Assembly: GCF_024347415.1 (NCBI RefSeq)
Contig: NZ_AP025477.1
Location: 496,001-560,000, forward strand
Origin: Vibrio crassostreae
GTDB lineage: Bacteria; Pseudomonadota; Gammaproteobacteria; Enterobacterales; Vibrionaceae
Direction of reading: 5' to 3'
Length of the DNA: 64,000 nucleotides
This document shows, in pieces, positions 16,883 through 26,508 of this stretch (its first letter is position 1; the number at the start of each line of letters is the position of its first letter). The position numbers and the translations under genes were made by a program. The notes beneath the pieces were generated by a model, which made no database searches, was not told the origin of the DNA, and saw only the letters and a program-made list of their open reading frames with translations.

Positions 16883-18613
16883 TCATTCGCCCATTGAGGT
16901 GGATGCGCGACGTCTGTCTGTTGCGCCGTGGATCTTGCCATCTTTGATTTCAATGGCATTCAAACCGCTGACCACTGGAATCACATGCACTGGATAACCA
17001 AGCTGCATAAATTCTGGGACAAGCATTTCAGCGTAAGTCATCTTCTCAACTAATAAACCTGTTGGGTCATAAGGTTTGGTTCGATCAATTTTAGTGCCGT
17101 ACTGAATGTTCGGCAGGTCAATTGCTTCTTGTGCGGAGAGATCCCAATCGAGAACGCCAACAACGGTTTTCAACACGTAACCTGGGATTTGCGAACTACC
17201 CGGAGACCCGACCACTAAGCGCAGGTCGTCTTTTTTGTCGATCACCATTAACGGCGTAATCGCAGAGCGAGGACGTTTGCCTGCTTCGATAGCGTTTTGT
17301 GTCGGCTTACCATTGATGGTTGGTTTGGTTGAGAAGTTGGCCATTTGCGCGTTAAGAATCACGCCGTCGACCATTACTCCTGAACCCATGCCTGTGCCGA
17401 CTGTACTTGTCATTGCAATCGCATTTCCGTCTTTGTCGATAATGGAAATGTGTCCGGTATCTTGACTCTCAAAGCCTTGATACTGCGCGTATTCGGTATC
17501 GGTGACTTTCCCCGCTTTAGGGTTGTTTTGAGCAATGCCACTTTCAGGGATCAGTTTGCGTCGTTCATCGATGTAGGATTTGTCGAGCAGGGCATTCACA
17601 GGGGCTTCAACGTAATCAGGATCGCCCGCATAAGCGATTCGATCGGCTTTGGCGATTCGCATTGCTTCCGTCATTAAGCGCCAAGGTTCCACATCGGTTT
17701 TTGACATGTCTGCCAAGTCGTAGGCCTCTAGCATTTCAAGGCTTTGAGCAACCATCACGCCACCAGAGGCAGGGTAGCCAAACGAGACAATTTTATTGCC
17801 TCGATAGTCGCTTTCGATAACCTCACGTTGTTTGACTTGGTACTGTTTAAAATCTTCGATAGAGAGCTTAGCGTGCTCTAAGTCGATACGGCTGTTGACT
17901 GTTTCTACGATGTGCTTACCAAACTCGCCGCCATAAAGGTATTTGTCACCTTGTTGAGCAATACTGGTCAGTGTGTTGGCAAGCTCTGAATTGGTCATCA
18001 AAGTGCCTGTTGGTTTAATCTCGTCGTTATTCCAATAGAGTGCTTTGATTTCTGGATCTTCAATCAATCGTTCTTGCTCACGAACCACGATGTCATAGGT
18101 GTAGCTGTTCATTGCATAACCTTTACTGGCAAGCTCAATGGCAGGCTGAACAAGCTCTGACCATGGCAGTTTTCCGTATTGTTGATGAGTGCTATAGAGC
18201 AAACGGAGCGTGCCGGGAACCGCGACAGATCTTGGTCCTAAAATCTCATTTCGACTGAGTGCTTTTCCATCTTCCATAAACATATCTGGAGTCGCACTTG
18301 AGGGCGCTTCATCTCGACCATCGAGAGCAAGAAATTGGTCTTTGTCTTGCTGGTAAAATAGCGCAAAAGTACCGCCGCCGATCCCTGTCATATCCGGTTC
18401 TACCACCGACATGGTCATTTGCATCGCAACCATTGCATCAATTGCGTTGCCGCCTTTTTTGAGTATCGAATACCCAGCACTGCTTACATATGGATTAGTT
18501 GCACTTACCATAAACTCTTCGCCACTTTCATCTGGCGTAATTGGAAAAGGATTTGGCTCAGCCGCGAAACCGACCGCTGAAACCAAACTTAAAGATAAAG
18601 TAGCTATTCGCAT
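16883..18613 (-). CDS. ggt: Gamma-glutamyltransferase
   Basis: This is gamma-glutamyltranspeptidase, a periplasmic enzyme that hydrolyses or transfers the gamma-glutamyl group of glutathione and related compounds. A signal peptide is present (about residues 1-18, ending GFAAE). Family motifs include GGNAIDAMVAMQ, GIGGGTFALFY and the autocatalytic processing site QDTGHISIID, with Thr386 as the nucleophile created by self-cleavage into two subunits. The oxyanion and substrate loop GSPGSSQIPGYVL follows. Length is 576 aa, as expected for the proenzyme. ATG 18613 is preceded by a good GGAGA. It is a single-gene unit; upstream lies the terminator of the porin operon. Confidence 0.94.
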   Translation of the reverse strand: MRIATLSLSLVSAVGFAAEPNPFPITPDESGEEFMVSATNPYVSSAGYSILKKGGNAIDAMVAMQMTMSVVEPDMTGIGGGTFALFYQQDKDQFLALDGRDEAPSSATPDMFMEDGKALSRNEILGPRSVAVPGTLRLLYSTHQQYGKLPWSELVQPAIELASKGYAMNSYTYDIVVREQERLIEDPEIKALYWNNDEIKPTGTLMTNSELANTLTSIAQQGDKYLYGGEFGKHIVETVNSRIDLEHAKLSIEDFKQYQVKQREVIESDYRGNKIVSFGYPASGGVMVAQSLEMLEAYDLADMSKTDVEPWRLMTEAMRIAKADRIAYAGDPDYVEAPVNALLDKSYIDERRKLIPESGIAQNNPKAGKVTDTEYAQYQGFESQDTGHISIIDKDGNAIAMTSTVGTGMGSGVMVDGVILNAQMANFSTKPTINGKPTQNAIEAGKRPRSAITPLMVIDKKDDLRLVVGSPGSSQIPGYVLKTVVGVLDWDLSAQEAIDLPNIQYGTKIDRTKPYDPTGLLVEKMTYAEMLVPEFMQLGYPVHVIPVVSGLNAIEIKDGKIHGATDRRRASTSMGE

Positions 18614-18806
18614 GCGTTCTCCGTTTAAGGTATCTGTTTATTCGCTCTAAGATTGACCGAGCAAGGGCGGTGAAGTTCGGGAGTTTGCAGCCTTTTTACA
18701 CAATGCTGACCGCTCTGACATTGGAATAAAACTAACTCAATACTCTTCGTTGAAACGATAGTTACGGTGTATGTTTCGATAGGTTGGACTGAAAAATGAC
18801 AGCGAT

Positions 18807-18846
18807 AAAAAAGCCCAAGTTGATTGTTCACCTTGGGCTTCCTTTT
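18807..18846 (-). terminator. Terminator of the kinase/PstS-like/porin operon
   Basis: AAGCCCAAG and CTTGGGCTT form a 9-bp stem with a 12-nt loop; read on the minus strand it is followed by TTTTTT. It lies 25-64 nt beyond the porin-like stop. The rest of 18614-18870 holds only the ggt leader and no convincing gene. Confidence 0.88.
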
Positions 18847-18870
18847 TAATGACGATTGTTCAATTCTAGG

Positions 18871-19935
18871 TTAGAAAACGAAACTCAACATGATGGTGTA
18901 GAGTACGGCATCGGTATCATCTGTCGGTTGGTCAATGAATGCGCCTCTAGACTTTCTTGATTCAAAATACTGTACTTCGCCATTTAATGAGACATTTGGT
19001 AGCACGTCATAATCAACACCGACGAGATAGCTATTGCCGTTTAAGTGTTCATGATCATCAAACTGTGCACCATAAACGATGTAGGGTGTGAACACGCCTA
19101 AATGATAACCAAGACTCGCATACATCGATGAGGTGATATCGCTGATTTGTCCTTCGCTGGCGAAAATGGCTTGGCCAAATTCGTACTCGGCACCTAACGA
19201 CCAAAGCTGAATGTGTTGGTTATCTTGCTCAGTTTTGAATGGGGTTGGTACTCCAGGAATTGTCGTGGTGACCGTTTGATCAAAATTTGAATCAAGGAAA
19301 GATAGGTTCCAACGATACGAGTCGCCACTTAACTGCAGGTTCGCCCCGAATAATCGGTTGGTTTCGAACTCAAGATTGGTCGTTGAGTTAAATTCGACGT
19401 CGTTTTTGTCTTTGATGCCGAAGAATGGAGAGAGAGACAAGCTCGCTTCATCGCTCACATCATGAGTCCAGCTCACTTTGATACCATTGAAGGCAGTAAT
19501 ACCTAATACGGAATTGTATACCTCTGTTGGTGGTCTTGCTGTCATATAGGCTTGGCCGACATAGTAGTATTCAGAGGCAAGGAACAGTGGCAGTCTCAAT
19601 CGACCGATGCTGACATCAAAGTCATTGAACTCATAGCCAAGGTAAGCCCATTCAAGCTGAGGGTCGCTCCAATCAAACTGTGGTGCTTTTACAACTTGCA
19701 CTGACGCTTTGAATGAGTTGTAAAAGTAGTCCAACTGAAGCCCAAACGTGGTGTCGCAGTCGTAACAACTCTCATCGGTAAAGCCATTATTAATTATTAA
19801 GGGAGAATCATTGTCTGACTTGGCCCAAGACGTTGAACCAAAACCGCTTAAGGATAAATTATCGGTAAGCTCAATGACGGCAAAGGCTGGAGAGGCTAAT
19901 GAAGCACATAGCACTGACGTAATTATTTTTTTCAT
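18871..19935 (-). CDS. Porin-like outer membrane beta-barrel protein
   Basis: This is a predicted outer-membrane beta barrel of 354 aa. The signal peptide is clear (MKKIITSVLCASLASPAFA). The mature part shows alternating amphipathic strands with turn motifs such as LSLSGFGSTSW and FNDFDVSIGRLRLPLF, and the last residue is Phe (IMLSFVF), the usual BAM recognition ending. An extracellular loop holds a Cys pair (SCYDCD). Its start lies 1 nt after the PstS-like stop, with its ribosome binding site inside the end of that gene. Operon partners suggest a substrate-specific porin sensed by the upstream kinase, but the substrate cannot be told from sequence. Confidence 0.82.
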   Translation of the reverse strand: MKKIITSVLCASLASPAFAVIELTDNLSLSGFGSTSWAKSDNDSPLIINNGFTDESCYDCDTTFGLQLDYFYNSFKASVQVVKAPQFDWSDPQLEWAYLGYEFNDFDVSIGRLRLPLFLASEYYYVGQAYMTARPPTEVYNSVLGITAFNGIKVSWTHDVSDEASLSLSPFFGIKDKNDVEFNSTTNLEFETNRLFGANLQLSGDSYRWNLSFLDSNFDQTVTTTIPGVPTPFKTEQDNQHIQLWSLGAEYEFGQAIFASEGQISDITSSMYASLGYHLGVFTPYIVYGAQFDDHEHLNGNSYLVGVDYDVLPNVSLNGEVQYFESRKSRGAFIDQPTDDTDAVLYTIMLSFVF

Positions 19936-19936
19936 G

Positions 19937-20413
19937 TTATTTCTCCGAGCTTATAACGTAGAGAACGTTGGCATTTTCAGGAACTGAAGAGAGTGGGGAG
20001 TAACCGATACGGTTGGGCTTATCATCAAGCCAGTCAACCAAACTGTCTGTTGAGGCAGCTTTGATCTCCCGTGGGTAACGTGCTTTCCCTGAGAAAGACA
20101 GCCCAGCCCAGTGTGCATTCATTTGAGCGGCGTTTTTCCCCAGTAAAAGCTGATAAAAGCTCTCTCGTTCAGCGCTGTTTTTAGGCCAATCAGACAGTTC
20201 AACACGCTTGCCATTAAGGCGTTTGGTTTTCCCTCTGTATAATTTTCTCGCTTTGTTTATCGATATCGCTTCAAATCCAGAATCTAAAGAGAATATTGCG
20301 TACTCCTCAGCAGCGTGAGCAGGGCTAAAGAGTAGTAAGCTACCGAGCAGTCCAATCACTGCTGGTATGACACTACTGCGTTGGGCAGTTTTTATTGTTC
20401 TGAGCCAATCCAT
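19937..20413 (-). CDS. Small PstS-like periplasmic substrate-binding protein
   Basis: This 158-aa exported protein has a signal peptide (hydrophobic stretch VIGLLGSLLLFSPAHA, cleavage about residue 34). The mature part resembles a truncated, single-lobe phosphate-binding (PstS/PBP-like-2) domain: INKARKLYRGKTKRLNGKRV, LLGKNAAQMNAHWAGLSFSG and NRIGYSPLSSVP. Proteins of this size often accompany sensor kinases or porins in Vibrio and lack an ABC partner. It is 9 nt downstream of the hybrid kinase stop, with AGGAG before its ATG, and 1 nt before the porin-like gene. A role as ligand-presenting partner of the kinase is inference; binding of phosphate is not shown. Confidence 0.78.
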   Translation of the reverse strand: MDWLRTIKTAQRSSVIPAVIGLLGSLLLFSPAHAAEEYAIFSLDSGFEAISINKARKLYRGKTKRLNGKRVELSDWPKNSAERESFYQLLLGKNAAQMNAHWAGLSFSGKARYPREIKAASTDSLVDWLDDKPNRIGYSPLSSVPENANVLYVISSEK

Positions 20414-20422
20414 TGGTTTCTC

Positions 20423-23400
20423 CTAGCAGGTCGCACTTTCAATTTGATGGAAGAGTTTTTCTTTTCTAACGGGCTTCGCCACATACCCATCCATGCCGGA
20501 ATCGAAGCACCTTTGAATATCATCGTCGATAACGCTGGCGGTTAACGCGATGATCGGCGTTTTATTTAAGCCTAAGTTTTTCTCGTGTTCTCTGATCTCC
20601 CTAGTTGCGGTGAAACCGTCCATCACGGGCATCATGCAGTCCATTAAAATGATGTCGAAACTGCTGTCGTTTTGGTACATATCCACAGCGATCTGTCCGT
20701 TATCCGCAATTTCAAAGGCGTAGCCTCCTTTAGTTAACATGACCGAAGCAACTTTTTGATTCACTCGATTGTCTTCAACTAGGAGGATTCTTTCTGATTT
20801 ACTCGGCACCGTATTTTGCTCGGATGTTTCCGGTAGCGTTTGTTTAACGTTGGCAGTAGCCGTATTCGAAGTGCCAGTCTTCGCAGTCGAACTGGAGTTC
20901 TCGGTGCGAATTGAGGTAACCGTTGATGTGGTAGGAGTAGGTGACCCATTGTAAGTTGCGAGTAATGGCATCGCTTCAATCGCGGCTAGCACTTTCTCTT
21001 TCAACACTTCAAACTTGAACGGCTTTGGAACGTAATCGTCCATACCGACGTCAAAACATTTCTGGATATCATCGTCTATCACACTGGCTGTGAGGGCTAT
21101 GATAGGGATACGGCGCGTGGATTTGGTCTCTTTTTCTACACGCCTGATGTTCTCTGTTGCGGCAAAGCCATCCATCACAGGCATCATGCAATCCATCAAT
21201 ATTGCTACGTAGTGTGGGTTAGCTTTGAACATGTCGACGGCTTCTTGACCATTATTCGCAAATTCAAACTCAAAGCCACTTTTGCCAACGTGTAAGCCTG
21301 CTATTTTCTGATTGATCTTGTTGTCTTCGACAATCAGGATTTTTTGTTGGGTCGGCGCAGCTTCCTGTTTACTTTCCGATAGTTCAGCTAGGCCTTGTGT
21401 GTCGCAAAGTTCAATGGCTTTAATTAAGCGCAAGCCGAGTAGGGGTTGCGATACCTGAGCCGTAATACAGTTGCCAATATCTGCAGGGTCACTTAGGAAT
21501 GATCGAATCAAACAAATAGTCGCGCCATTTTGATGGAGTTTATTTAGGCTTTCTGAATAGTCACTCGCTTGGAATGAATCGTCTTCAGCAAAAATTACGG
21601 TGATTGGTTTATTGTGTTTTTGAGTTACGAGCTGTTGTGTGATCGTAGCTGTGTTACTCACTTGCTGAGTAACCTTCAAGCCGTAAAGGTTAAGATCCCA
21701 TTCTATGCGTTTAGAGAGCATGTTCTCGTTACCTAGAACATATATGTCAGCTGTTGCTGTGCTTGGTTTCGGTAGCATAATATCGACGGGTAATTCTAAG
21801 TCGAAGTAGAAACAGCTGCCTTCGCCCTTGACGGAGTCGAGCTGAATCTGGCCACCCATCAGTTCAACCAACTGTGTGCTAATGGCTAGGCCAAGACCAG
21901 TACCTCCGAATTGACGTGTGGTTGAATCATCTTCTTGAGCAAAGGGTTCGAATATTTGTTTCTGTTGTTGTTTGTCGATCCCAATACCGGTGTCTCGTAC
22001 AGCAAATCTAAGGGTGACACTATTTTCAGACTTGTCGAGTGTTTGAATTGATAGGGTGACACCGCCTTCTGCAGTAAACTTCACCGCATTAGACATGAAG
22101 TTCATTAGGATCTGTCTTAAGCGGTGATCGTCAATCATCACACGAGCAGGTGTGTCAGGGCTGATATCAACGTTGACTGAAATTTTTTGTTCTTTCGCTT
22201 TTGGCGCCACAATAGAGGCGATGTCGTATATCGATTCTCTAACGGATGCTGAGTGTGGACTGATCATTAGCATGCCAGATTCAATCTTAGAGAAGTCCAA
22301 GATGTCGTTGATTAGGCTCAGTAGCAGTTGGGACGAGGTCTCAATCGTATCAACATAATCGCGTTGGGTCGGTGTGAGAGGGGTGTCTGCAAGAATCTCA
22401 GAAATACCAATAACGCCATTGAGTGGGGTACGAATTTCATGAGACATATTAGCTAAGAAGCTACTTTTCGCTTTGCTGGCCTGTATTGCGTGATCTTTCG
22501 CTTGTTCGGCGTCCTCTTTGGCTCTCTCAGCGTCTTCTTTGGCTAGTGTTAGTTTCTCTTTAGCGAGCTCTCGCTCGATGGTCAATCGTTTAACTTGTTG
22601 AGCAAATAGGCTGAGCTCATCTTTACCCTGAATTAGTTTGTCTAAAGAAGGGCGCTGTTCAGCGTTTTCGCTTTTTAAGAAAGCCAACACCAAATTGAGG
22701 TTGTTGGTTACTTGTCTCGCTAAACTTAAGGTTAGCCCCATGACCATGGCTGCGAGCAGGGCAACGATGGAGATAAACAGTGTTCGTTGCACTTGCGCAT
22801 CTGAGATGGCTTGCTCAACCTCTTGTTGGAACTCTTGCTTAATCACATTGCCAAGGCTTTGCAATAAACTGAGTCGAGCGCTCATGGCCTCTAATCCGAC
22901 AGAAATCTGCTGTGGATTTAATTGATTTATAGCATTGAGGTCGAGCAAGGCGCTTCTTATCTCTTGGCTTTGCGCAAACACATCGTTTCTAAAGACTTCA
23001 ACCATCAATGATACTTGATGTTCGTTGGCATTCAATGACACAAAGCGTTCGAGGAACAGTTGTTGTCTTTCACTCAGAGTTTCGATCTGTTCAGCGAGCT
23101 CTGGATCGTATTCTTGGTTGTTTTGAAATATTTCAATGAGTGAGGTACTTAATTTGAACTCCTCATTAGACCAAAACATTAGCCATTCAAGCTGTTGTAA
23201 AGCAGTGAGGTGTTGTTGGATGCCACGTTTGGTGTTTTCGAAAGGGACTTTTTCTATCTCAAGGAGCAACTGTTTGTACAAGTCACTCTGCCATTCAAGA
23301 GCATCCAATTTATCGTAACTGTCAGTGGCTTCCATCGTTGATAGGGTCGCTTCACTGAAGTCAGCAACCAGTTGGTTCATTTCATCAGAAGTGTCTAAAA

Positions 23401-23683
23401 AAATAGCTGGAGAAAGCGTTTTTAGTTCTGCCTTTACTTGGCTGCTTTGTGTCGCGAACTCTTCAGGGCTAAAAGCCAGAGTACTCCGATATAAGACCGA
23501 GATATCTTGAAGATACACAGATAACTGATTGGTTCGCTCAAAATCGGTTAACTGAGTCGTTAAGATATACGCTTGTCTGCCTGCTAGAAAGAGCAGTAGT
23601 GAAATGGGAAGTAGAACTAAGCCAAAGAGTTTATGTTTGACTGAAAGGTTATTCCAGACCGTAATCGTCATATAAGGATCCAT
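20423..23683 (-). CDS. Hybrid sensor histidine kinase with two C-terminal receiver domains
   Basis: This is a 1086-aa membrane histidine kinase. Order: membrane helix (about residues 16-33), a large helical periplasmic region (to about 300), second helix (about 303-322), a coiled coil rich in Ala/Glu/Lys (about 365-405), HisKA with [16 protein letters not shown] (His415), HATPase with [15 protein letters not shown] N box and [17 protein letters not shown] boxes, then two receiver domains starting near residues 778 and 963. Both receivers keep [12 protein letters not shown] and [15 protein letters not shown], indicating duplication. No Hpt domain is fused, so phosphotransfer may need a separate Hpt. 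It heads an operon with a PstS-like protein and a porin. The first ATG is used; ATG 23671 is an alternative. Confidence 0.92.
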   Translation of the reverse strand: MDPYMTITVWNNLSVKHKLFGLVLLPISLLLFLAGRQAYILTTQLTDFERTNQLSVYLQDISVLYRSTLAFSPEEFATQSSQVKAELKTLSPAIFLDTSDEMNQLVADFSEATLSTMEATDSYDKLDALEWQSDLYKQLLLEIEKVPFENTKRGIQQHLTALQQLEWLMFWSNEEFKLSTSLIEIFQNNQEYDPELAEQIETLSERQQLFLERFVSLNANEHQVSLMVEVFRNDVFAQSQEIRSALLDLNAINQLNPQQISVGLEAMSARLSLLQSLGNVIKQEFQQEVEQAISDAQVQRTLFISIVALLAAMVMGLTLSLARQVTNNLNLVLAFLKSENAEQRPSLDKLIQGKDELSLFAQQVKRLTIERELAKEKLTLAKEDAERAKEDAEQAKDHAIQASKAKSSFLANMSHEIRTPLNGVIGISEILADTPLTPTQRDYVDTIETSSQLLLSLINDILDFSKIESGMLMISPHSASVRESIYDIASIVAPKAKEQKISVNVDISPDTPARVMIDDHRLRQILMNFMSNAVKFTAEGGVTLSIQTLDKSENSVTLRFAVRDTGIGIDKQQQKQIFEPFAQEDDSTTRQFGGTGLGLAISTQLVELMGGQIQLDSVKGEGSCFYFDLELPVDIMLPKPSTATADIYVLGNENMLSKRIEWDLNLYGLKVTQQVSNTATITQQLVTQKHNKPITVIFAEDDSFQASDYSESLNKLHQNGATICLIRSFLSDPADIGNCITAQVSQPLLGLRLIKAIELCDTQGLAELSESKQEAAPTQQKILIVEDNKINQKIAGLHVGKSGFEFEFANNGQEAVDMFKANPHYVAILMDCMMPVMDGFAATENIRRVEKETKSTRRIPIIALTASVIDDDIQKCFDVGMDDYVPKPFKFEVLKEKVLAAIEAMPLLATYNGSPTPTTSTVTSIRTENSSSTAKTGTSNTATANVKQTLPETSEQNTVPSKSERILLVEDNRVNQKVASVMLTKGGYAFEIADNGQIAVDMYQNDSSFDIILMDCMMPVMDGFTATREIREHEKNLGLNKTPIIALTASVIDDDIQRCFDSGMDGYVAKPVRKEKLFHQIESATC

Positions 23684-23885
23684 CCAACTATTTTTATATA
23701 AAAACAGTAGAATAAAAATTCGGATATGGAAACCTTGAAACGGTAAATTTGATGGAAGTGTGGGAGGGATATAAGTTCTTGTGATTCCAGAGCTTATTTT
23801 GAAATATGTTCTCTTACTAGTAATTTATAGCGTTTGGTAGTCTGTTTGATTTTTATGCTTATTGATGAATAGCTTAAAAAGCGAG

Positions 23886-24260
23886 TTAATGAGGGCGATT
23901 TTTATCGAGACTTAGTTCAAACAGAAGTTGCTCCAACACCGTTTTTGCAGAGGGTTCTAACGCCCAAACACCGAGCATTCTGTTCAGTGCAGCGCGGTAC
24001 ACTCTGTTTTTGAGTAGGAAAGCGAGCGTATTTGTATCGTTGCTCAAAACATGTGTTTGTACGACGGTCAGTTCTGCTTTGTTCTCGATATCGATTTTCT
24101 GAAGATTGAAAGCAGGGAGAAAGGCACACTCATACCAAACCTCAACGATCTCTCGAAGTTCGAACTCCTCTTCAGGTACATCGCAGTCCTGAAGTTGATG
24201 GTTTTCAGGAATTGCGGATAAGTAAGCTACATCAAGCTTGTCTGCAACGAATGTGTACAT
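23886..24260 (-). CDS. Small uncharacterised protein, paralogue of 55358-55711
   Basis: This 124-aa acidic cytoplasmic protein has no recognised domain or signal peptide. It shares a clear pattern with the protein at 55358-55711: DVPEEEFELREIVEVW here against DVPESELEMREILNNW there, then LLKNRVYRAALNRMLGVW against LLRNKDYYFAAKRILSVW. The spacing is conserved, so they are paralogues. The gene lies 109 nt after the last gene of the export operon, on the same strand, with AAGGAAG before ATG 24260, and could be its final gene. The two copies bracket the whole secretion/adhesin locus. A regulatory or chaperone-like role is possible but only inferred from position. Confidence 0.75.
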   Translation of the reverse strand: MYTFVADKLDVAYLSAIPENHQLQDCDVPEEEFELREIVEVWYECAFLPAFNLQKIDIENKAELTVVQTHVLSNDTNTLAFLLKNRVYRAALNRMLGVWALEPSAKTVLEQLLFELSLDKNRPH

Positions 24261-24369
24261 TTGCTTCCTTGTTATCGGTGATTTTAGAGCGAATCATCTC
24301 TCTCACTTATGTTTTTGTCAATTACATCCATTTATCGAACGAGTAATCTATGAGTAAGCATCGCTGTGT

Positions 24370-26508
24370 TTAACTTAAACTGTTTAAGTATTTGTCTGTT
24401 AAGCCAAAATATTTAAGATTCCCGTCAGGCTCTAGAACCAAACTCATGTTAGAAGTGGCGATCAAACCAGGATCATTAGTTGAAAAAATGACTGTTTTAT
24501 TCAGCAGCTTATCGCTGAACAGGCGGTTAAAATACTGCGCGTTTTCATTTTCAGCCCCGTTGAACGGTTCATCAATGATTATAAGAGATTGTTCACAGTT
24601 ACCTAAACCAAGCGCCAAACGCAGCTTTTGTTGAATGCCATTGGGAAGACCTTTGCATTTATCGACACTCAATTGAGTCGCCAAGCCTTCTGGTAGCCAT
24701 TCGTCTAGTTCAAAGAAGCTCACCATCTCCTGCATTTTCTCTGTTGGAATCAACCCATTGTGCAAAATGAAGTTGGTCTCTAAAGAGCCTTCGAAAATGT
24801 GCAGATTGAAAGGGATGTAATTGATCGATGTGCGATAGCGATAGCTGTTGAATTGCTTAATGTTATAGCCATCGACAGACACGGCACCCTGATAACGATC
24901 TTCTAAGCCAGCAATGATTGAGATGAGTGTTGTTTTGCCACAACCAGTAGGGCCACAAATGACCACTTTTGCACTAGGAGGCACCTTGAAGCCAAGGTTG
25001 GTTAAGCCTGTTGCTGCTCCTGCATATCGGTGGCTGACACCACTGCCCACAATGCTGCCTTGAAATAAGCGAATCGGCGGGCTTTTCTCTAGAGTTAGCT
25101 TGTCGTCATTCATCGACATTAAATTGTTTATCTGTGCCGATGACGCCTTGATGGATTGGAACTTAGAAATTGAATTATAGATACCCATAATTGGGCCTAG
25201 CGCTTTCCAAACCAGAATAACGGTCGCGAGCATGGCACCCGCATCTGAAGTGCCTTCCATTACGCCGATGACGGCAGTCACGATACTGGCAGTACCAATC
25301 ACCTGAATCAAACTACCACCCGCAGCTTGAATCTTACTGTTGGTTACAGCAACGTTCTCGGCATCACTGGTGCTTTGCATGTGCGAAGCGCTAAAGCGAG
25401 ATTGAACCACACGCAGCAAAGGTAAACCTTGAATGGTTTTGATACCACGCAGGATTTCGTTCCACTGGTAAGAGACCATTGCATTAGCGCGCGAGCTTTT
25501 GGATGTGGCTTGTGAATAGATATAGCGCGAGTACACACAGAACACCAACATCAAGATCAAGCCGCCCATTACCACAAGCGCAGCTGTACCAGACATCAGA
25601 GCGATCGCAATAATGAACACAATCACAAACGGCATATCAAAGTAGCTGAGGGTGGATTCTGCGGTCACTAAACGACGGAAGGTGTCGATATCTTTCAAAC
25701 GAGCCAATTGAGACGAAACCCCAGCGGTTGATGTCATCGCGTAGGGTAACCAAAGCAGTTTCGATATTACGGCTTGCGATATGTGTACAGCGAGATCTTT
25801 ACCGGAGGTCGCAATGATGTTGACCCGCATCTTCTTAAAGAAGTATTCCCAGAACCCCACAATGACGGCAAATAAGGTCAACCAATAGAGTGTGGCTTGA
25901 GAACTCGATGTGAGTGCGAAGTTATAGACACTCATGATGAAGAATGGCTGTAACGCACCTAAGATACTGATCACGAAGCTCAGGATGATCAGGCTTTTGA
26001 GTTCATTGTTGTAACGATAGAAAGCGTACTTTATCCAATTGCTTCTGTCTTGTGATTCTGGTGGTGGCTCACGGAACAAACGAGAGTATTCACTAATTGA
26101 AATAAGCAGACAGGGCTTTTTGCACATTGGATATTCAATGGTGTTGTTGTTCGTGTAATCAAACAGGATCAACTTTCCATCTTTGGTGCCTAAGAAGATC
26201 GCACTAAGGTTCTCTATCTCAATAAAGCATGGGTGAGGGTATTTATCGATATTTTCGAGTGTCTTTAGCTTGGTTACATCACAGCGATATCCAAGACGTT
26301 CTATAGTTGCAGTAAAACTGTCGCTGTCTTTTGGCTTAGGAATAAAAGCGTCACTGAGTATAGAAGGCGTCCCCTCCCATTCCAGTGCGATCAAGGTATA
26401 GGCTAAGCCGCGAATCAGCGGTGACTGACCGTAGCGCTCATCATAACCACTTGATTCAAAGTCCAACACACGCTGCGGAACATTGTTGAAGTCAACTAGG
26501 ATACTCAT
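24370..26508 (-). CDS. Type I secretion ABC transporter half A (LapB/RtxB-like, with degenerate C39-like domain)
   Basis: This is an ABC exporter subunit of 712 aa. Residues about 1-140 resemble the peptidase C39-like domain of type I secretion ABC proteins but without the catalytic Cys. A six-helix membrane domain follows (about 165-440), then the ATPase. Walker A is intact (GPTGCGKTT, near residue 519) and Walker B has the catalytic Glu (LIIIDEPF). Other motifs are unusual: the signature region reads GLPNGIQQKLRLAL instead of LSGGQ, the Q-loop region reads NYIPFN without Gln, and the switch region reads FSTND without His. Its start overlaps the stop of the second half-transporter by 4 nt, suggesting a heterodimer. 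It presumably exports the giant repeat protein encoded divergently. Confidence 0.87.
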   Translation of the reverse strand: MSILVDFNNVPQRVLDFESSGYDERYGQSPLIRGLAYTLIALEWEGTPSILSDAFIPKPKDSDSFTATIERLGYRCDVTKLKTLENIDKYPHPCFIEIENLSAIFLGTKDGKLILFDYTNNNTIEYPMCKKPCLLISISEYSRLFREPPPESQDRSNWIKYAFYRYNNELKSLIILSFVISILGALQPFFIMSVYNFALTSSSQATLYWLTLFAVIVGFWEYFFKKMRVNIIATSGKDLAVHISQAVISKLLWLPYAMTSTAGVSSQLARLKDIDTFRRLVTAESTLSYFDMPFVIVFIIAIALMSGTAALVVMGGLILMLVFCVYSRYIYSQATSKSSRANAMVSYQWNEILRGIKTIQGLPLLRVVQSRFSASHMQSTSDAENVAVTNSKIQAAGGSLIQVIGTASIVTAVIGVMEGTSDAGAMLATVILVWKALGPIMGIYNSISKFQSIKASSAQINNLMSMNDDKLTLEKSPPIRLFQGSIVGSGVSHRYAGAATGLTNLGFKVPPSAKVVICGPTGCGKTTLISIIAGLEDRYQGAVSVDGYNIKQFNSYRYRTSINYIPFNLHIFEGSLETNFILHNGLIPTEKMQEMVSFFELDEWLPEGLATQLSVDKCKGLPNGIQQKLRLALGLGNCEQSLIIIDEPFNGAENENAQYFNRLFSDKLLNKTVIFSTNDPGLIATSNMSLVLEPDGNLKYFGLTDKYLNSLS

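Noticed and set aside
18625..18831. 68-codon minus-strand frame upstream of ggt
   Set aside because: It overlaps the porin operon terminator and the ggt leader and resembles no protein.
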